DNA from: an uncultured Ruminococcus sp.
Lineage (GTDB): Bacteria; Bacillota; Clostridia; Oscillospirales; Acutalibacteraceae
Assembly (NCBI GenBank): GCA_900543095.1
Contig: UQQD01000001.1
Location: 62,001 to 126,000, forward strand
Direction of reading: 5' to 3'
DNA length: 64,000 nt
Part shown: positions 41,366-50,220 of the stretch, in pieces
Layout: each line of letters starts with the position of its first letter
How positions within the stretch are numbered: the stretch's first letter is position 1
Made by a program: the position numbers and the translations under genes
The notes under the pieces: model-generated
The model's input: only the letters and a program-made list of their open reading frames with translations
The model's database searches: none
Told to the model about the DNA's origin: nothing

Positions 41366-41559
41366 CCACTGATAAAATCACGCTCGAACGCTGTTTGAAG
41401 CTCTTGTATATTTCCCGTCAGCTTGACTAAAAATTCTCGTAATGCACCTGCATTACTGCGGTTTGTTTGTCCAACCTGACGAAAAATCCGGCAGCGCAAT
41501 ATTTACAAACGATTTAATCAGTGCTTACCCAACTAAGAAACTCAAAGGGGATAACTATA

Positions 41560-42963
41560 ATGGCAAAGAAAATTAAAATTACCGAAACTGCCCTTCGTGA
41601 CGCCCACCAGTCGCTTATTGCAACAAGGATGACAACAGAAGAAATGCTTCCGATCCTTGACAAGCTCGACAAGGTTGGCTACTATTCGCTTGAATGTTGG
41701 GGCGGTGCAACCTATGATGCGTGTCTCAGATTTTTAAATGAGGACCCGTGGCAGAGATTGCGTACAATCAGAGAGCATTGCCCGAACACAAAGCTTCAAA
41801 TGCTTTTCAGGGGTCAGAATATGCTTGGATACCGTCACTATGCCGATGACTGCGTTGAATATCTTGTTCAGCGTTCGATCGCAAACGGTATTGATATAAT
41901 CCGTATTTTTGACGCATTAAATGACATCAAAAATCTTCAGACGGCTATCAAGGCGGCAAAAAAAGAGGGCGGTCACGCTCAGGTTGCTATAAGCTATACC
42001 ACAGGTCCGGTTTTCACCGATGAATACTATGTTGATTATGCAAAGAGAATTGCCGATGCAGGTGCAGATTCTATCTGTATTAAGGATATGGCGGCTTTGC
42101 TTACACCGTCAAGAACCTACAGCCTTGTAAGGGCTATCAAATCGGTGCTTCCCGAGATGCCTGTACAGCTTCATACTCACTACACATCGGGACTTGCCTC
42201 AATGTGCTTGTTAAAGGGTGTTGAAGCAGGCGCAGACGCTATTGATACGGCAATCAGCCCGCTTGCGCTGGGTACATCGCACGCTCCTACGGAGTCGATG
42301 ATTGCCGCTTTGAGCGGTACAGAGTACGACACAGGACTTGACATAAAGGATTTCACGGATATTCGTGCTTACTTTATGACGCTTCGTGAAAAATATATCG
42401 AATCGGGACTTCTTGATACAAAGATGCTTGCAACCGACGCAAAAGCTCTTATCTATCAGGTTCCCGGCGGTATGCTTTCAAATCTGCTTTCACAGTTAAA
42501 GCAGGCAGGTAAAGAGGATCAGCTCGACAAGGTACTTGAAGAAGTTCCGAGAGTAAGGAAGGATTCGGGCTATCCGCCGCTTGTTACTCCGACATCTCAG
42601 ATTGTAGGCACTCAGGCTGTATTCAATGTAATTACAGGCGAGCGCTACAAGATTTGCACAAATGAATTCAAAGGTCTTGTTGCAGGCGAATACGGTACAA
42701 CTCCGATGCCGATTGACCCTGAATTCCAGAAAAAGATAATCGGCGACCAAAAGGTTATCACCTGCCGCCCGGCAGATCTGCTTGAGCCTGAACTTGACAA
42801 GCTGAGAAGCGAAATTTCCGAATGGATTGAACAGCCTGAGGACGTTCTCTCATATGCTCAGTTCCCAAAGGTTGCAATAGATTTCTTCAAAAAGAGAAGA
42901 AATGCCGAGGTCGGTATTAACGGTGACAAACTCGATTCCGAAAATATGATTCACCCCGTTTAA
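41560..42963 (+). CDS. Oxaloacetate decarboxylase alpha / pyruvate carboxylase B-like (5S) protein
   Basis: A 467-residue biotin-dependent carboxyltransferase TIM-barrel. ETALRDAHQSLIATRM near 8 (metal-binding DAHQ), LECWGGATYD near 44, KDMAALLTP near 183 with the carbamylated-type Lys, and HTHYTSG (metal His pair) near 205. It lacks a C-terminal biotin domain, which the separate carrier supplies. No OadB/GcdB membrane subunit is seen in the window, so a soluble transcarboxylase using oxaloacetate or pyruvate is more likely than a sodium pump, unless the beta subunit lies elsewhere. Confidence 0.85.
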   Translation: MAKKIKITETALRDAHQSLIATRMTTEEMLPILDKLDKVGYYSLECWGGATYDACLRFLNEDPWQRLRTIREHCPNTKLQMLFRGQNMLGYRHYADDCVEYLVQRSIANGIDIIRIFDALNDIKNLQTAIKAAKKEGGHAQVAISYTTGPVFTDEYYVDYAKRIADAGADSICIKDMAALLTPSRTYSLVRAIKSVLPEMPVQLHTHYTSGLASMCLLKGVEAGADAIDTAISPLALGTSHAPTESMIAALSGTEYDTGLDIKDFTDIRAYFMTLREKYIESGLLDTKMLATDAKALIYQVPGGMLSNLLSQLKQAGKEDQLDKVLEEVPRVRKDSGYPPLVTPTSQIVGTQAVFNVITGERYKICTNEFKGLVAGEYGTTPMPIDPEFQKKIIGDQKVITCRPADLLEPELDKLRSEISEWIEQPEDVLSYAQFPKVAIDFFKKRRNAEVGINGDKLDSENMIHPV

Positions 42964-42969
42964 TGTTTG

Positions 42970-43068
42970 TTTAAATCTGAGCAACGCTTGCGGTACTTGC
43001 GCTGTTTGTAATCTGGTCGCAAGCTCTGCACTTTGCAGGTAAAGCAAAGCCTTGCTCCGATTTAAATT
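42970..43068 (+). repeat. Structured dispersed element, copy H (rearranged)
   Basis: Right half present: TTTGTAATCTGGTCGCAAGC (a P5 relative with one inserted base), AAAGC repeats and CTTGCTCCGATTTAAAT. The left edge is TTTAAATCTGAGCAA, an inverted copy of the right end, so both ends carry the same terminal sequence. Confidence 0.65.
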
Positions 43069-43080
43069 CGATAAAAAATA

Positions 43081-43138
43081 AAAGCTATAATTCATATCAT
43101 CTCCATCATGGTTGCTGATTATGAATTATAGCTTTTTG
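43081..43138. terminator. Bidirectional terminator
   Basis: Long stem AAAGCTATAATTCAT / ATGAATTATAGCTTT (43081-43095, 43121-43135), flanked by A and T runs, between convergent genes. Confidence 0.8.
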
Positions 43139-43140
43139 TT

Positions 43141-43170
43141 TTGCGCTGCGCTAAATGCGGCAGTCGTTTT
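43141..43170. mobile_element. Mini-MITE copy 3 (half)
   Basis: GCGCTGCGCTAAATGCGGCAGTCG matches the right part of copy 2 with a few changes; the left end is missing. Confidence 0.4.
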
Positions 43171-43191
43171 TATGTGTTTTGAAAGCAGAAA

Positions 43192-44808
43192 TTATTTGTT
43201 TCCTGCAATGTGCTTTTGAATTGCCGTTGCATCCGAAACGCTTATTTTGCCGTCACGATTAAAGTCGGCATTGCGTTTTGCCTTGTCGCTGAGTTCTGTT
43301 TTTTGAGCAATGTACTTTTGAATTTCCGTTGCGTCTCTGACGTTGATTTTTCCGTTGAGATCAACGTCGCCGAGTAAAGCGTCTGTTTTGGTTGTAACGG
43401 CTTTAATAACAAATGTTCCGCCGATGTCATCGCCGTTGTTCGTTTTATACCAGTCCATAAGGTCGGTCATAGTGTTGTCGTAATAAATATAGCTTTCATC
43501 GTATTTTGAATCGTTGATGAATACATAAGTGCCCTTTTGACTGTTGACAAGCCATTCGCCTACGCCTATGGAATTGTTTTTGCCGATGTTTGATGAATTA
43601 ATATCCACCGCTATTGAGCCTGAGCCTTCAGGCAGTTCAAAATCGTCAATATCGGCGCAGATATATCCGTTGTAATCAACCGTTCCGCTGAAGAGCTTTT
43701 CCCACTCTGCCTTGTCCGAAGAGGGTTTGTCGGAAACAGTCGGTACATAATAAATATCATAGTCGGCGCCCAGACATTCGGTTTTGAATATAACCTTGTC
43801 AAGGGTGCTGTAGTCATCGGAAAAATCAAATTTGTTAAGATATGCAACGCTGCTTTCGTTTACATAAGAAAATTCATAGGTTGCACCGAAAATCTCATTT
43901 TGCACAAGCTTTGTGTCATCGGTTATCTCCTGCACGGATTTTACGGTATATGACGGTTTGTATTTTGACGCAAAAATAAACTTGTCCTCATATGAAATCC
44001 AAAAATATCCGCCGAGAGAGTTGTTATTGCCCCAACTGTTTTTAATTAGCCAAGCACCGTTCTTTTCAGGCTTTTTATCAATGGGAGCGGAAAAATTGTC
44101 GGCTGAATAGTTGTCGTCCCAGCCTACTATCTCAATAGCGTGTCCCGTATACGTTCCGTTATAGTCGTTTGGCATATAGTAAGAGAGAGCGTCGCTTGAA
44201 AGACATACATATGAGTGTGCATAAGCCGAATATACGCCGCCGTTTTCCATAACCGCACGTTTTACGCTGTCGGGCTCGTCCTTATACAAAAACTGAATTG
44301 CGGTCGCACCGTATTTTGCAAGATTTGAGGGAACATCGTCGCCGTGCTTAATTTTAGTTACGTCAATTTTGCCTGCGTCGCTTTCAAGTGCACCGCCCTG
44401 CCATGAGGTCAGGTAGCCGAGAGCGGTGGAACCGTAGCCGTCGCCGGCATAATTTCTTATCCAACCTTTGTCGTTTGAATGGGTTGTAGCCCAGGCGTTG
44501 AGGTGCGGTTCTGACATACTGCCTATTGAAAAGCCGCTTTTCAACAGCTTTGATTCAAAAGCTCCGAGGCTTGCGTAAGCCCAGCAGTCATTGTATAGCT
44601 GCTTTTTTACGCTTGTAACGAATCCAAGCTCCCGAGAACTGTAGCTTGACGGCAACGCTGAGGATTTTGGTGATACATCCTCGGCACTGAAAGAAACGGT
44701 TTCGTCCTCGTCAATTACGGCGGCGGACGCTCCGAAGGTTGCGGTGCCTAAAGCACAGCAGGAGGCGAGTATAACCGCCGCAGAAACTTTTAAAAATCTA
44801 TTTTTCAA
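43192..44808 (-). CDS. Secreted papain-family (C1A) cysteine protease with dockerin
   Basis: A 538-residue secreted protein. Signal peptide (1-30), then a C1 peptidase domain with Cys 75 in NDCWAYASLGAFES, His 223 in GHAIEIVGWDD and Asn 257 in KNSWGNN; the domain ends GGYFWISYED. A lectin-like beta region (about 285-470) follows, then a dockerin (about 475-538) with loops DVDLNGKINVRDAT and DFNRDGKISVSDAT. There is no long propeptide. The second dockerin protease of the window, suggesting the surface complex carries peptidases. Own promoter at 44887-44915. Confidence 0.9.
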   Translation of the reverse strand: MKNRFLKVSAAVILASCCALGTATFGASAAVIDEDETVSFSAEDVSPKSSALPSSYSSRELGFVTSVKKQLYNDCWAYASLGAFESKLLKSGFSIGSMSEPHLNAWATTHSNDKGWIRNYAGDGYGSTALGYLTSWQGGALESDAGKIDVTKIKHGDDVPSNLAKYGATAIQFLYKDEPDSVKRAVMENGGVYSAYAHSYVCLSSDALSYYMPNDYNGTYTGHAIEIVGWDDNYSADNFSAPIDKKPEKNGAWLIKNSWGNNNSLGGYFWISYEDKFIFASKYKPSYTVKSVQEITDDTKLVQNEIFGATYEFSYVNESSVAYLNKFDFSDDYSTLDKVIFKTECLGADYDIYYVPTVSDKPSSDKAEWEKLFSGTVDYNGYICADIDDFELPEGSGSIAVDINSSNIGKNNSIGVGEWLVNSQKGTYVFINDSKYDESYIYYDNTMTDLMDWYKTNNGDDIGGTFVIKAVTTKTDALLGDVDLNGKINVRDATEIQKYIAQKTELSDKAKRNADFNRDGKISVSDATAIQKHIAGNK

Positions 44809-44886
44809 AACTATCCCTCCGAATAAAGTAATCAGTCCGTATATATACTCCGAGAAGCCGACGCCCCTGTTTTGTTTACAATTTAA

Positions 44887-44915
44887 ATTATAACAGATGA
44901 ATTATCCAAAGTAAA
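44887..44915 (-). promoter_or_regulatory. Promoter of the papain-dockerin gene
   Basis: Minus strand TTTACT (plus 44910-44915), a 17-base spacer and TATAAT (plus 44887-44892). Confidence 0.7.
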
Positions 44916-44945
44916 GAATATAAAAGCAACCGGTGACAATAATAA

Positions 44946-45028
44946 CCTTAGTGCAAATGTACCCTGCCTCATAGGTGTCGGGGACATTTCAAAATTTCAA
45001 TGGGAGTTATAAATTTCCACTGATTCAG
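44946..45028 (+). repeat. Structured dispersed element, copy I (left part only)
   Basis: CCTTAGTGCAAATG, P2 with AATGT / ACATT outer arms and a TCATAGG loop, and a weakened P3 (CAATGGGAG / TTTCCACTG) around TTATAA. P4, P5 and the right end are missing. It runs into the leader of gpr. Confidence 0.7.
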
Positions 45029-45044
45029 CAAAGGATTTGAGTAT

Positions 45045-45920
45045 ATGCAGGTAAGAACCGACCTTGCGGTTGAGGCAAGGGAAATTGCAGGCGAACACGT
45101 CAGCGGAGTAGATTTCAAAACCTACAGCGAAAACGGTCTTGAAATATCACGGCTGACAGTTAAAAATCAAAAGGCAAAACAGGAGCTCGGCAAAGAAATA
45201 GGAACATATATCACAATAGAGCTTCCGTCGCTCACAGACAACTTTACCGAAACCGATGAAAGGCTCAAAACCATCGGACTTGAAATAAGGAGGCTGTTAC
45301 CCGTCAACGGACTTTTGCTTGTGGTCGGGCTTGGCAATACGGAGATTACTCCCGACTCTCTCGGCCCGAAAACAAGCTCAAGGGTACTTGCCACACGTCA
45401 TATAACCGGTGAAATTGCAAGGGCAACAGGGCTTGATAAGCTTCGCCCCGTAGCCGTGATGCAAACAGGCGTTACGGGGCAGACCGGAATCGAAACAGGC
45501 GAGTATATACTCAGCATAGTAAAACGAATACGACCGAATGCAGTTGTTGCGATTGACGCTCTTGCTTCACGCAGGCTTGAACGTCTCGGATGTACCCTCC
45601 AAATCAGCGACACCGGAATTTCTCCCGGCGCAGGCGTCGGAAATCACCGCACAAAGATAACAAAAGAAACGATCGGCGTCCCGGTGATTGCTATAGGAGT
45701 TCCCACGGTCGTTGATGTTCAGACCTTTGCAAGCGACCTCGTGGGAGATAATTCAAAGTTGTCCGAATCAAGCAAGATTGAACCGAACGGCAGGCAGATG
45801 ATAATTACGCCCCGTGAGATTGATTTGCTTACCGAGCGTGCCGCAAGACTTATCGGATTTGCTCTGAATGCCGCAATGCAAAATGAATTTGAGCTTTCGG
45901 ATTTGGTGTCGCTTATGTGA
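45045..45920 (+). CDS. gpr: Germination protease GPR
   Basis: Aspartic-type endoprotease that degrades small acid-soluble spore proteins at germination. MQVRTDLAVEA start, LLVVGLGNTEITPDSLGPKT near 87, VMQTGVTGQTGIETGEY near 139, AIDALASRRLERL near 167 and IGVPTVVD near 225 are all characteristic. 291 residues, somewhat shorter than Bacillus GPR because the propeptide is short. Followed by spoIIP, the same order as in Bacillus. The leader contains the remains of repeat copy I. Confidence 0.93.
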   Translation: MQVRTDLAVEAREIAGEHVSGVDFKTYSENGLEISRLTVKNQKAKQELGKEIGTYITIELPSLTDNFTETDERLKTIGLEIRRLLPVNGLLLVVGLGNTEITPDSLGPKTSSRVLATRHITGEIARATGLDKLRPVAVMQTGVTGQTGIETGEYILSIVKRIRPNAVVAIDALASRRLERLGCTLQISDTGISPGAGVGNHRTKITKETIGVPVIAIGVPTVVDVQTFASDLVGDNSKLSESSKIEPNGRQMIITPREIDLLTERAARLIGFALNAAMQNEFELSDLVSLM

Positions 45921-45976
45921 GGAATATTCATACAAAAAATTTCTCTGCATATTATTTGTAATAAGCAGGTGATTTT

Positions 45977-47086
45977 TTGAAAAGAAAAGGAAAGCTCTTG
46001 AAATTGCTCAAAATATCAGCTTCATTTTTAATTATATTTACCGCAGTGTTTTGTGTATTTTATAGATTGCCGGAGTGTTTCGGTTCACAAAACCCTGCGG
46101 CGCTTGCGGCTGCGGCTTTTACGCTTGCAGACGGAGAATACAAGCTGAAAAATGATTATGCGGAAAAAACGGTAACTTCTTCGGATGATAATACAACACA
46201 ACCCCCGTCCGTTGGCAATGATGACAATGAAAATAAAAAAGAGATAAAAACAGAAAGCAAAAGTCGTGACAAATCGGATTATTACGATACATACGGCGAC
46301 CATTCGGGCGAAGAAAAATATTCAATCAATGAAAAAACAATAGGCGCAGACGGTACTCAGGTGGAAAACTGTTTTGTTAAAAACAGGACAGGGCTTGATT
46401 TTGACTTTGACTCTATACTGAATACGCCGCTTACCTTTGAAATAGAAAAAAATTCAGATAAGCCGCAGGTGCTGATATATCATACTCATACCAGCGAGGC
46501 TTATATGGATGAAGATGTTGATTATTTCTACGACAGCTTTTATTCAAGAACTCAGAACGAGGATTTTAATGTTGTTGCTGTGGGAAATGTAATAGCAGAC
46601 GTGCTTAACAAAAACGGAATAGCCGCCCTCCACGACAAAACGGTTCACGATTCTACCTACAACGGCTCATATGACCGAAGTGTTCAGACGATAGAAAGCG
46701 ATATGGAGGAATACGAAAGCATAAAGGTTGTGCTTGACATTCACCGTGACGCTCTCGGTTCAGAGGATTGCAAGGTCAAGCCTGTTTTTACATATGACGG
46801 CAAAAAAGCGGCTCAGATAATGATACTTTCCGGGTGTGACATATACGGCGAGCGTGGGTTTGACGGCTGGGAAAACAACCTGAGTTTTGCCCTGAAGCTC
46901 CAAAACACCGCAGAAACTATGTATCCGGGAATAACAAGACCTCTGAGCTTTGATTTTTTTGCGTATAACGAGTATGTCTGCGACGGCTCACTTCTGATTG
47001 AAGTGGGAACAGACGCAAATTCCATAGATGAAGTAGAGTATTCGGGAAAAATGCTTGCGAATGTTCTTTGCGAGGTTTTAAAATAA
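45977..47086 (+). CDS. spoIIP: Stage II sporulation protein P
   Basis: Peptidoglycan amidase/endopeptidase of the DMP complex that drives engulfment. N-terminal membrane helix (about 12-32), a variable acidic linker, then the catalytic domain with VLIYHTHTSEAYMD near 165 (zinc His), DIHRDAL near 256 and LLIEVGTDANSIDE near 344. 369 residues. TTG start at 45977 preceded by AGGTGA. The gpr-spoIIP pair is conserved in spore formers. Confidence 0.93.
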   Translation: MKRKGKLLKLLKISASFLIIFTAVFCVFYRLPECFGSQNPAALAAAAFTLADGEYKLKNDYAEKTVTSSDDNTTQPPSVGNDDNENKKEIKTESKSRDKSDYYDTYGDHSGEEKYSINEKTIGADGTQVENCFVKNRTGLDFDFDSILNTPLTFEIEKNSDKPQVLIYHTHTSEAYMDEDVDYFYDSFYSRTQNEDFNVVAVGNVIADVLNKNGIAALHDKTVHDSTYNGSYDRSVQTIESDMEEYESIKVVLDIHRDALGSEDCKVKPVFTYDGKKAAQIMILSGCDIYGERGFDGWENNLSFALKLQNTAETMYPGITRPLSFDFFAYNEYVCDGSLLIEVGTDANSIDEVEYSGKMLANVLCEVLK

Positions 47087-47114
47087 TAACGCAGAACAAA
47101 TCTTGTCAAAAAAC

Positions 47115-47143
47115 TTGCAAATAATGCTCTCTTTTGATATAAT
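47115..47143 (+). promoter_or_regulatory. Promoter whose -10 box abuts repeat copy J
   Basis: TTGCAA at 47115-47120, a 17-base spacer and TATAAT at 47138-47143, followed directly by TTAAGTGCAA of the repeat. Confidence 0.6.
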
Positions 47144-47313
47144 TTAAGTGCAAATGTTACCTGCCTCGTAGGCGGCGGGTGCCGCTTCAGGGTTTTGGCG
47201 AAAGTTGCAATCTCTTACTGAAGCTCTGAGGAGATAACGCTCCTTTGCACTGCTTGCAATCTGTCGAAAGCTTTGCTCCTTGCAGTCAAAGCAAAGCGTT
47301 GCTCCGATTAAAT
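47142..47313 (+). repeat. Structured dispersed element, copy J (full length)
   Basis: AGTGCA / TGCACT closing pair; P2 centred on ACCTGCC / GGCGGGT; P3 with about 19 positions of which only two are true mismatches and five or six are G-T/G-U pairs; P4 GGAG...CTCC; P5 GCTTGC-AATCTGTC-GAAAGC; late inverted repeat and end CTCCGATTAAAT. The excess of wobble pairs points to selection on an RNA fold. Forms the leader of the gene at 47353. Confidence 0.8.
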
Positions 47314-47352
47314 ATAAATATATGTTAAAATTAAATTTTACGGAGTATGAGA

Positions 47353-47877
47353 ATGTATAAAAATAAATTCATACAAAAGTTGTTTTGCCTTTTGATTGCA
47401 ATAATAACAGTTGTTTTTTGTTCGTTTTCCGTGTTTGCCGTCGATAACGACGGCGACGGCTACGATGACATAACAGGCGAATATGTAGGAGTCGTAGAAG
47501 AAACTCCTACTTCTCCCGAAACCGAAACTCAGCCGGAAACTCAGTATGTACCTGAAACAACCGAATATGTTGCTCCCGAAACCGAAGCGCCGACGGAGTA
47601 TGTACCCGAAACAACCGAATATGCTGCGCCTGAGACCGAACAGCAGACCGAGGAACAGCATACGGAAAAGGCGGCTCAGAATGAGGATAAAAACACAGAT
47701 GAAACTGAATTTATCGCTCCGACGATTGCAAAAACGGTAAGTTCAAAGTCGTATTCCACAAACTATACCGCAGGCATAATTTCATGGATATGCGTTGCAG
47801 TCGGAATTATTGTTGTTATTGCGGTTCTTGTCAGCAACAAACTCAGCGGCAGAAAATCTGCACGCGGAAAAATATGA
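47353..47877 (+). CDS. Surface protein with DxDxDG motif and ETE/PETT repeats, C-terminal anchor helix
   Basis: A 174-residue protein: signal peptide (about 1-27), directly followed by DNDGDGYDDITGEY, a calcium-loop-like motif, then acidic Pro/Glu/Thr repeats of the form YVPETTEYVAPETEAPT (about 45-95), and a C-terminal membrane helix (about 140-160) with a basic tail. Start at 47353 has CGGAG seven bases upstream; the ATG at 47347 is too close. The stop overlaps the dusB start (ATGA). Looks like a cell-wall spacer or stalk; function unknown. Confidence 0.65.
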   Translation: MYKNKFIQKLFCLLIAIITVVFCSFSVFAVDNDGDGYDDITGEYVGVVEETPTSPETETQPETQYVPETTEYVAPETEAPTEYVPETTEYAAPETEQQTEEQHTEKAAQNEDKNTDETEFIAPTIAKTVSSKSYSTNYTAGIISWICVAVGIIVVIAVLVSNKLSGRKSARGKI

Positions 47878-48857
47878 AAACTTTTAAAATCGGAAACGTT
47901 AAGCTTGATTCCTGCGCTTTGCTTGCACCTATGGCAGGTGTGAGCGACAGGGCATACCGTGAGCTTTGTTCGGAGTTTGGCGCAGGCTATTGTGTAAGCG
48001 AAATGGTTAGCTCAAAGGCGCTTTCGTTTAACAGCAAGAAAAGTGAGGAGCTTATGGAAATTTCCGAGCTTGAACGTCCCTGCGGAATACAGATATTCGG
48101 CGGAGAGCCTGAATGTATGGCAAGAGCCGCCGAGTCTGCAATGCGTAACGCTCCCGATATTATCGACATAAATATGGGCTGCCCGGCACCCAAAATAAGC
48201 TCAAGCGGCAGCGGTTCCGCTCTTATGAAAGACCCACGGCTTTGCGGCAGGATAGTACAAGCTGTGGTCGCTTCCTGTGACGTTCCTGTTACCGTGAAGA
48301 TACGAAAGGGCTGGGACGATAACAGTATAAATGCCGTTGAGGTGGCAAAAATCTGCGAACAGGCAGGCGCATCTGCAATAACAGTACACGGACGCACCCG
48401 TATGCAGTATTATAAGCCGCCTGTTGATTATTCAATTATCAGGGCCGTAAGGGAAGCGGTAAGTATCCCCGTAATAGCAAACGGTGATATTGATTCGGCT
48501 CAAAAGGCAAAAGAAGTAATGGATATTACGGGCTGTGAGCTTGTTATGATAGGCAGAGCAACTCTTGGAAATCCGTGGATATTTTCACAGATAAATTCAT
48601 ATCTTGAAGCTCCCGACAGACCGCTTGTTTATCCTACGCTTGAAGAAAAGCTCGACGTTATGGTTCGCCATATAACAAAAATGGCAGAATACAAGGGAGA
48701 GCATATGGCTCTTTTGCAGGCAAGAAAGCTTGTTACGGGATATTTTAAGGGTATAAAAGGCGCCGCTGCGCTGAGAAATCAGGCAGGAAAAATTTCAACA
48801 CTCGACGATTTGTACGCATTAAGAAAAAGGGCTTTGCAAAGCTCAGATGTGTGCTGA
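47874..48857 (+). CDS. dusB: tRNA-dihydrouridine synthase (DusB-type)
   Basis: Flavin enzyme reducing uridines in the tRNA D-loop. LLAPMAGVSDRAYREL near 16, INMGCPAPKI near 97 (catalytic Cys), VKIRKGWDD near 138, TVHGRTRMQ near 165 and GRATLGNPWIF near 221. 327 residues. Start at 47874 overlaps the preceding stop codon by ATGA, so it appears coupled to the surface-protein gene. Common neighbour of housekeeping genes in Firmicutes. Confidence 0.95.
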   Translation: MKTFKIGNVKLDSCALLAPMAGVSDRAYRELCSEFGAGYCVSEMVSSKALSFNSKKSEELMEISELERPCGIQIFGGEPECMARAAESAMRNAPDIIDINMGCPAPKISSSGSGSALMKDPRLCGRIVQAVVASCDVPVTVKIRKGWDDNSINAVEVAKICEQAGASAITVHGRTRMQYYKPPVDYSIIRAVREAVSIPVIANGDIDSAQKAKEVMDITGCELVMIGRATLGNPWIFSQINSYLEAPDRPLVYPTLEEKLDVMVRHITKMAEYKGEHMALLQARKLVTGYFKGIKGAAALRNQAGKISTLDDLYALRKRALQSSDVC

Positions 48858-48903
48858 TTATAAAGGCTATAAGCCGAAATTTTAACATAAGGGGAATCAG
48901 AAA

Positions 48904-50160
48904 ATGAATGAATTACCGAATATTGCAGGACTTGAGTATCTGATGGAATACGATCCGTCCGTCGGAAATGCAATGAACGATGAGCTTAAAAGACAGCGCA
49001 GAAATCTTGAACTTATCGCAAGTGAAAACATCGTTTCACCTGCCGTAATGGCGGCAATGGGAAGTCACCTTACAAACAAGTATGCAGAGGGTTATCCCGG
49101 CAAGCGTTACTATGGCGGCTGTCAGTGTGTTGACGTTGTTGAAGAGATAGCACGTCAGCGTGCGTGTGAGCTTTTCGGAGCGGAACACGCAAATGTACAG
49201 CCTCATTCGGGCGCTCAGGCAAACACAGCGGTTTACTTTGCAATGCTTGAGCCCGGCGACACGGTTATGGGTATGAATCTTACCGAGGGCGGACATCTTA
49301 CACACGGTTCACCCGTTAATATTTCGGGCAAGTACTTTAATTTTGTTCCCTACGGTGTTGATCCCGAAACCCACAGAATCGACTATGACAAGGTGCTTGA
49401 AATCGCAAAGGAATGTAAACCAAAGCTTATTGTAGCAGGTGCTTCGGCATATCCGAGAATCATTGATTTTGCAAAGCTCCGTGAGATTGCGGACGCAGTC
49501 GGTGCTTATCTTATGGTAGATATGGCGCACATCGCAGGACTTGTTGCGGCAGGCGTTCATCCAAACCCTGTTCCGTACTGCGAGTTCGTTACCACCACGA
49601 CCCACAAAACTCTCAGAGGTCCCAGAGGCGGACTTATTCTCTGCCGTGAGGAATTTGCAAAGCAGATAGACAAGGCTATTTTTCCGGGAACTCAGGGCGG
49701 TCCTCTTATGCACACCATTGCCGCAAAGGCGGTATGCTTTGGCGAGGCTTTAAAGCCCGAATTCAAAGAGTACGGAGCAAAAATCGTTTCAAACTGCAAG
49801 GCGCTTGCAGACGGATTGCTAAGGCGCGGCAACAAGCTCGTTTCGGGCGGTACGGACAATCATGTTCTTCTTATGGATCTCCGTGATACTGATGTTACGG
49901 GCAAAGAACTTGAAGCACGCCTTGACGATTGCTACATTACCGTAAACAAGAACACAATCCCCGGCGAACCGCGCTCACCGTTTGTTACAAGCGGTGTAAG
50001 AATCGGTACCGCCGCCGTTACAACAAGAGGTCTTAATGAACAGGATATGGATCAGATAGCCGAGTACATTACGCTTGTCCTTAACGATTATGAAAACAAC
50101 CGTGATAATGTAAGAGCCGGTGTTGAAGCTATGTGCAAAAAATATCCGTTATACGAATAA
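48904..50160 (+). CDS. glyA: Serine hydroxymethyltransferase
   Basis: PLP enzyme converting serine and THF to glycine and methylene-THF. ELIASENIVSPAVMAAMGSHLTNKYAEGYPG begins near 37 (in pieces), the Schiff-base Lys lies in TTTTHKTLRGPRGG near 227, and NTIPGEPRSPF is near 348. 418 residues, family-normal. AAGGGG precedes the start. Confidence 0.97.
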   Translation: MNELPNIAGLEYLMEYDPSVGNAMNDELKRQRRNLELIASENIVSPAVMAAMGSHLTNKYAEGYPGKRYYGGCQCVDVVEEIARQRACELFGAEHANVQPHSGAQANTAVYFAMLEPGDTVMGMNLTEGGHLTHGSPVNISGKYFNFVPYGVDPETHRIDYDKVLEIAKECKPKLIVAGASAYPRIIDFAKLREIADAVGAYLMVDMAHIAGLVAAGVHPNPVPYCEFVTTTTHKTLRGPRGGLILCREEFAKQIDKAIFPGTQGGPLMHTIAAKAVCFGEALKPEFKEYGAKIVSNCKALADGLLRRGNKLVSGGTDNHVLLMDLRDTDVTGKELEARLDDCYITVNKNTIPGEPRSPFVTSGVRIGTAAVTTRGLNEQDMDQIAEYITLVLNDYENNRDNVRAGVEAMCKKYPLYE

Positions 50161-50174
50161 TACAACAGATTACT

Positions 50175-50206
50175 GGCGGGCGGACTTTGTTCGCCCGTTG
50201 TTTTAA
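50175..50206 (+). terminator. Terminator after glyA
   Basis: Stem CGGGCG / CGCCCG around GACTTTGTT, followed by TTGTTTT. It lies only 15 bases before the rarA start. Confidence 0.55.
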
Positions 50207-50220
50207 CAGAGGTAATTTTA

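Noticed and set aside
41366..41559. Possible small gene between the biotin carrier and OadA-like genes
   Set aside because: No frame with a ribosome site; only scattered short inverted repeats are seen.
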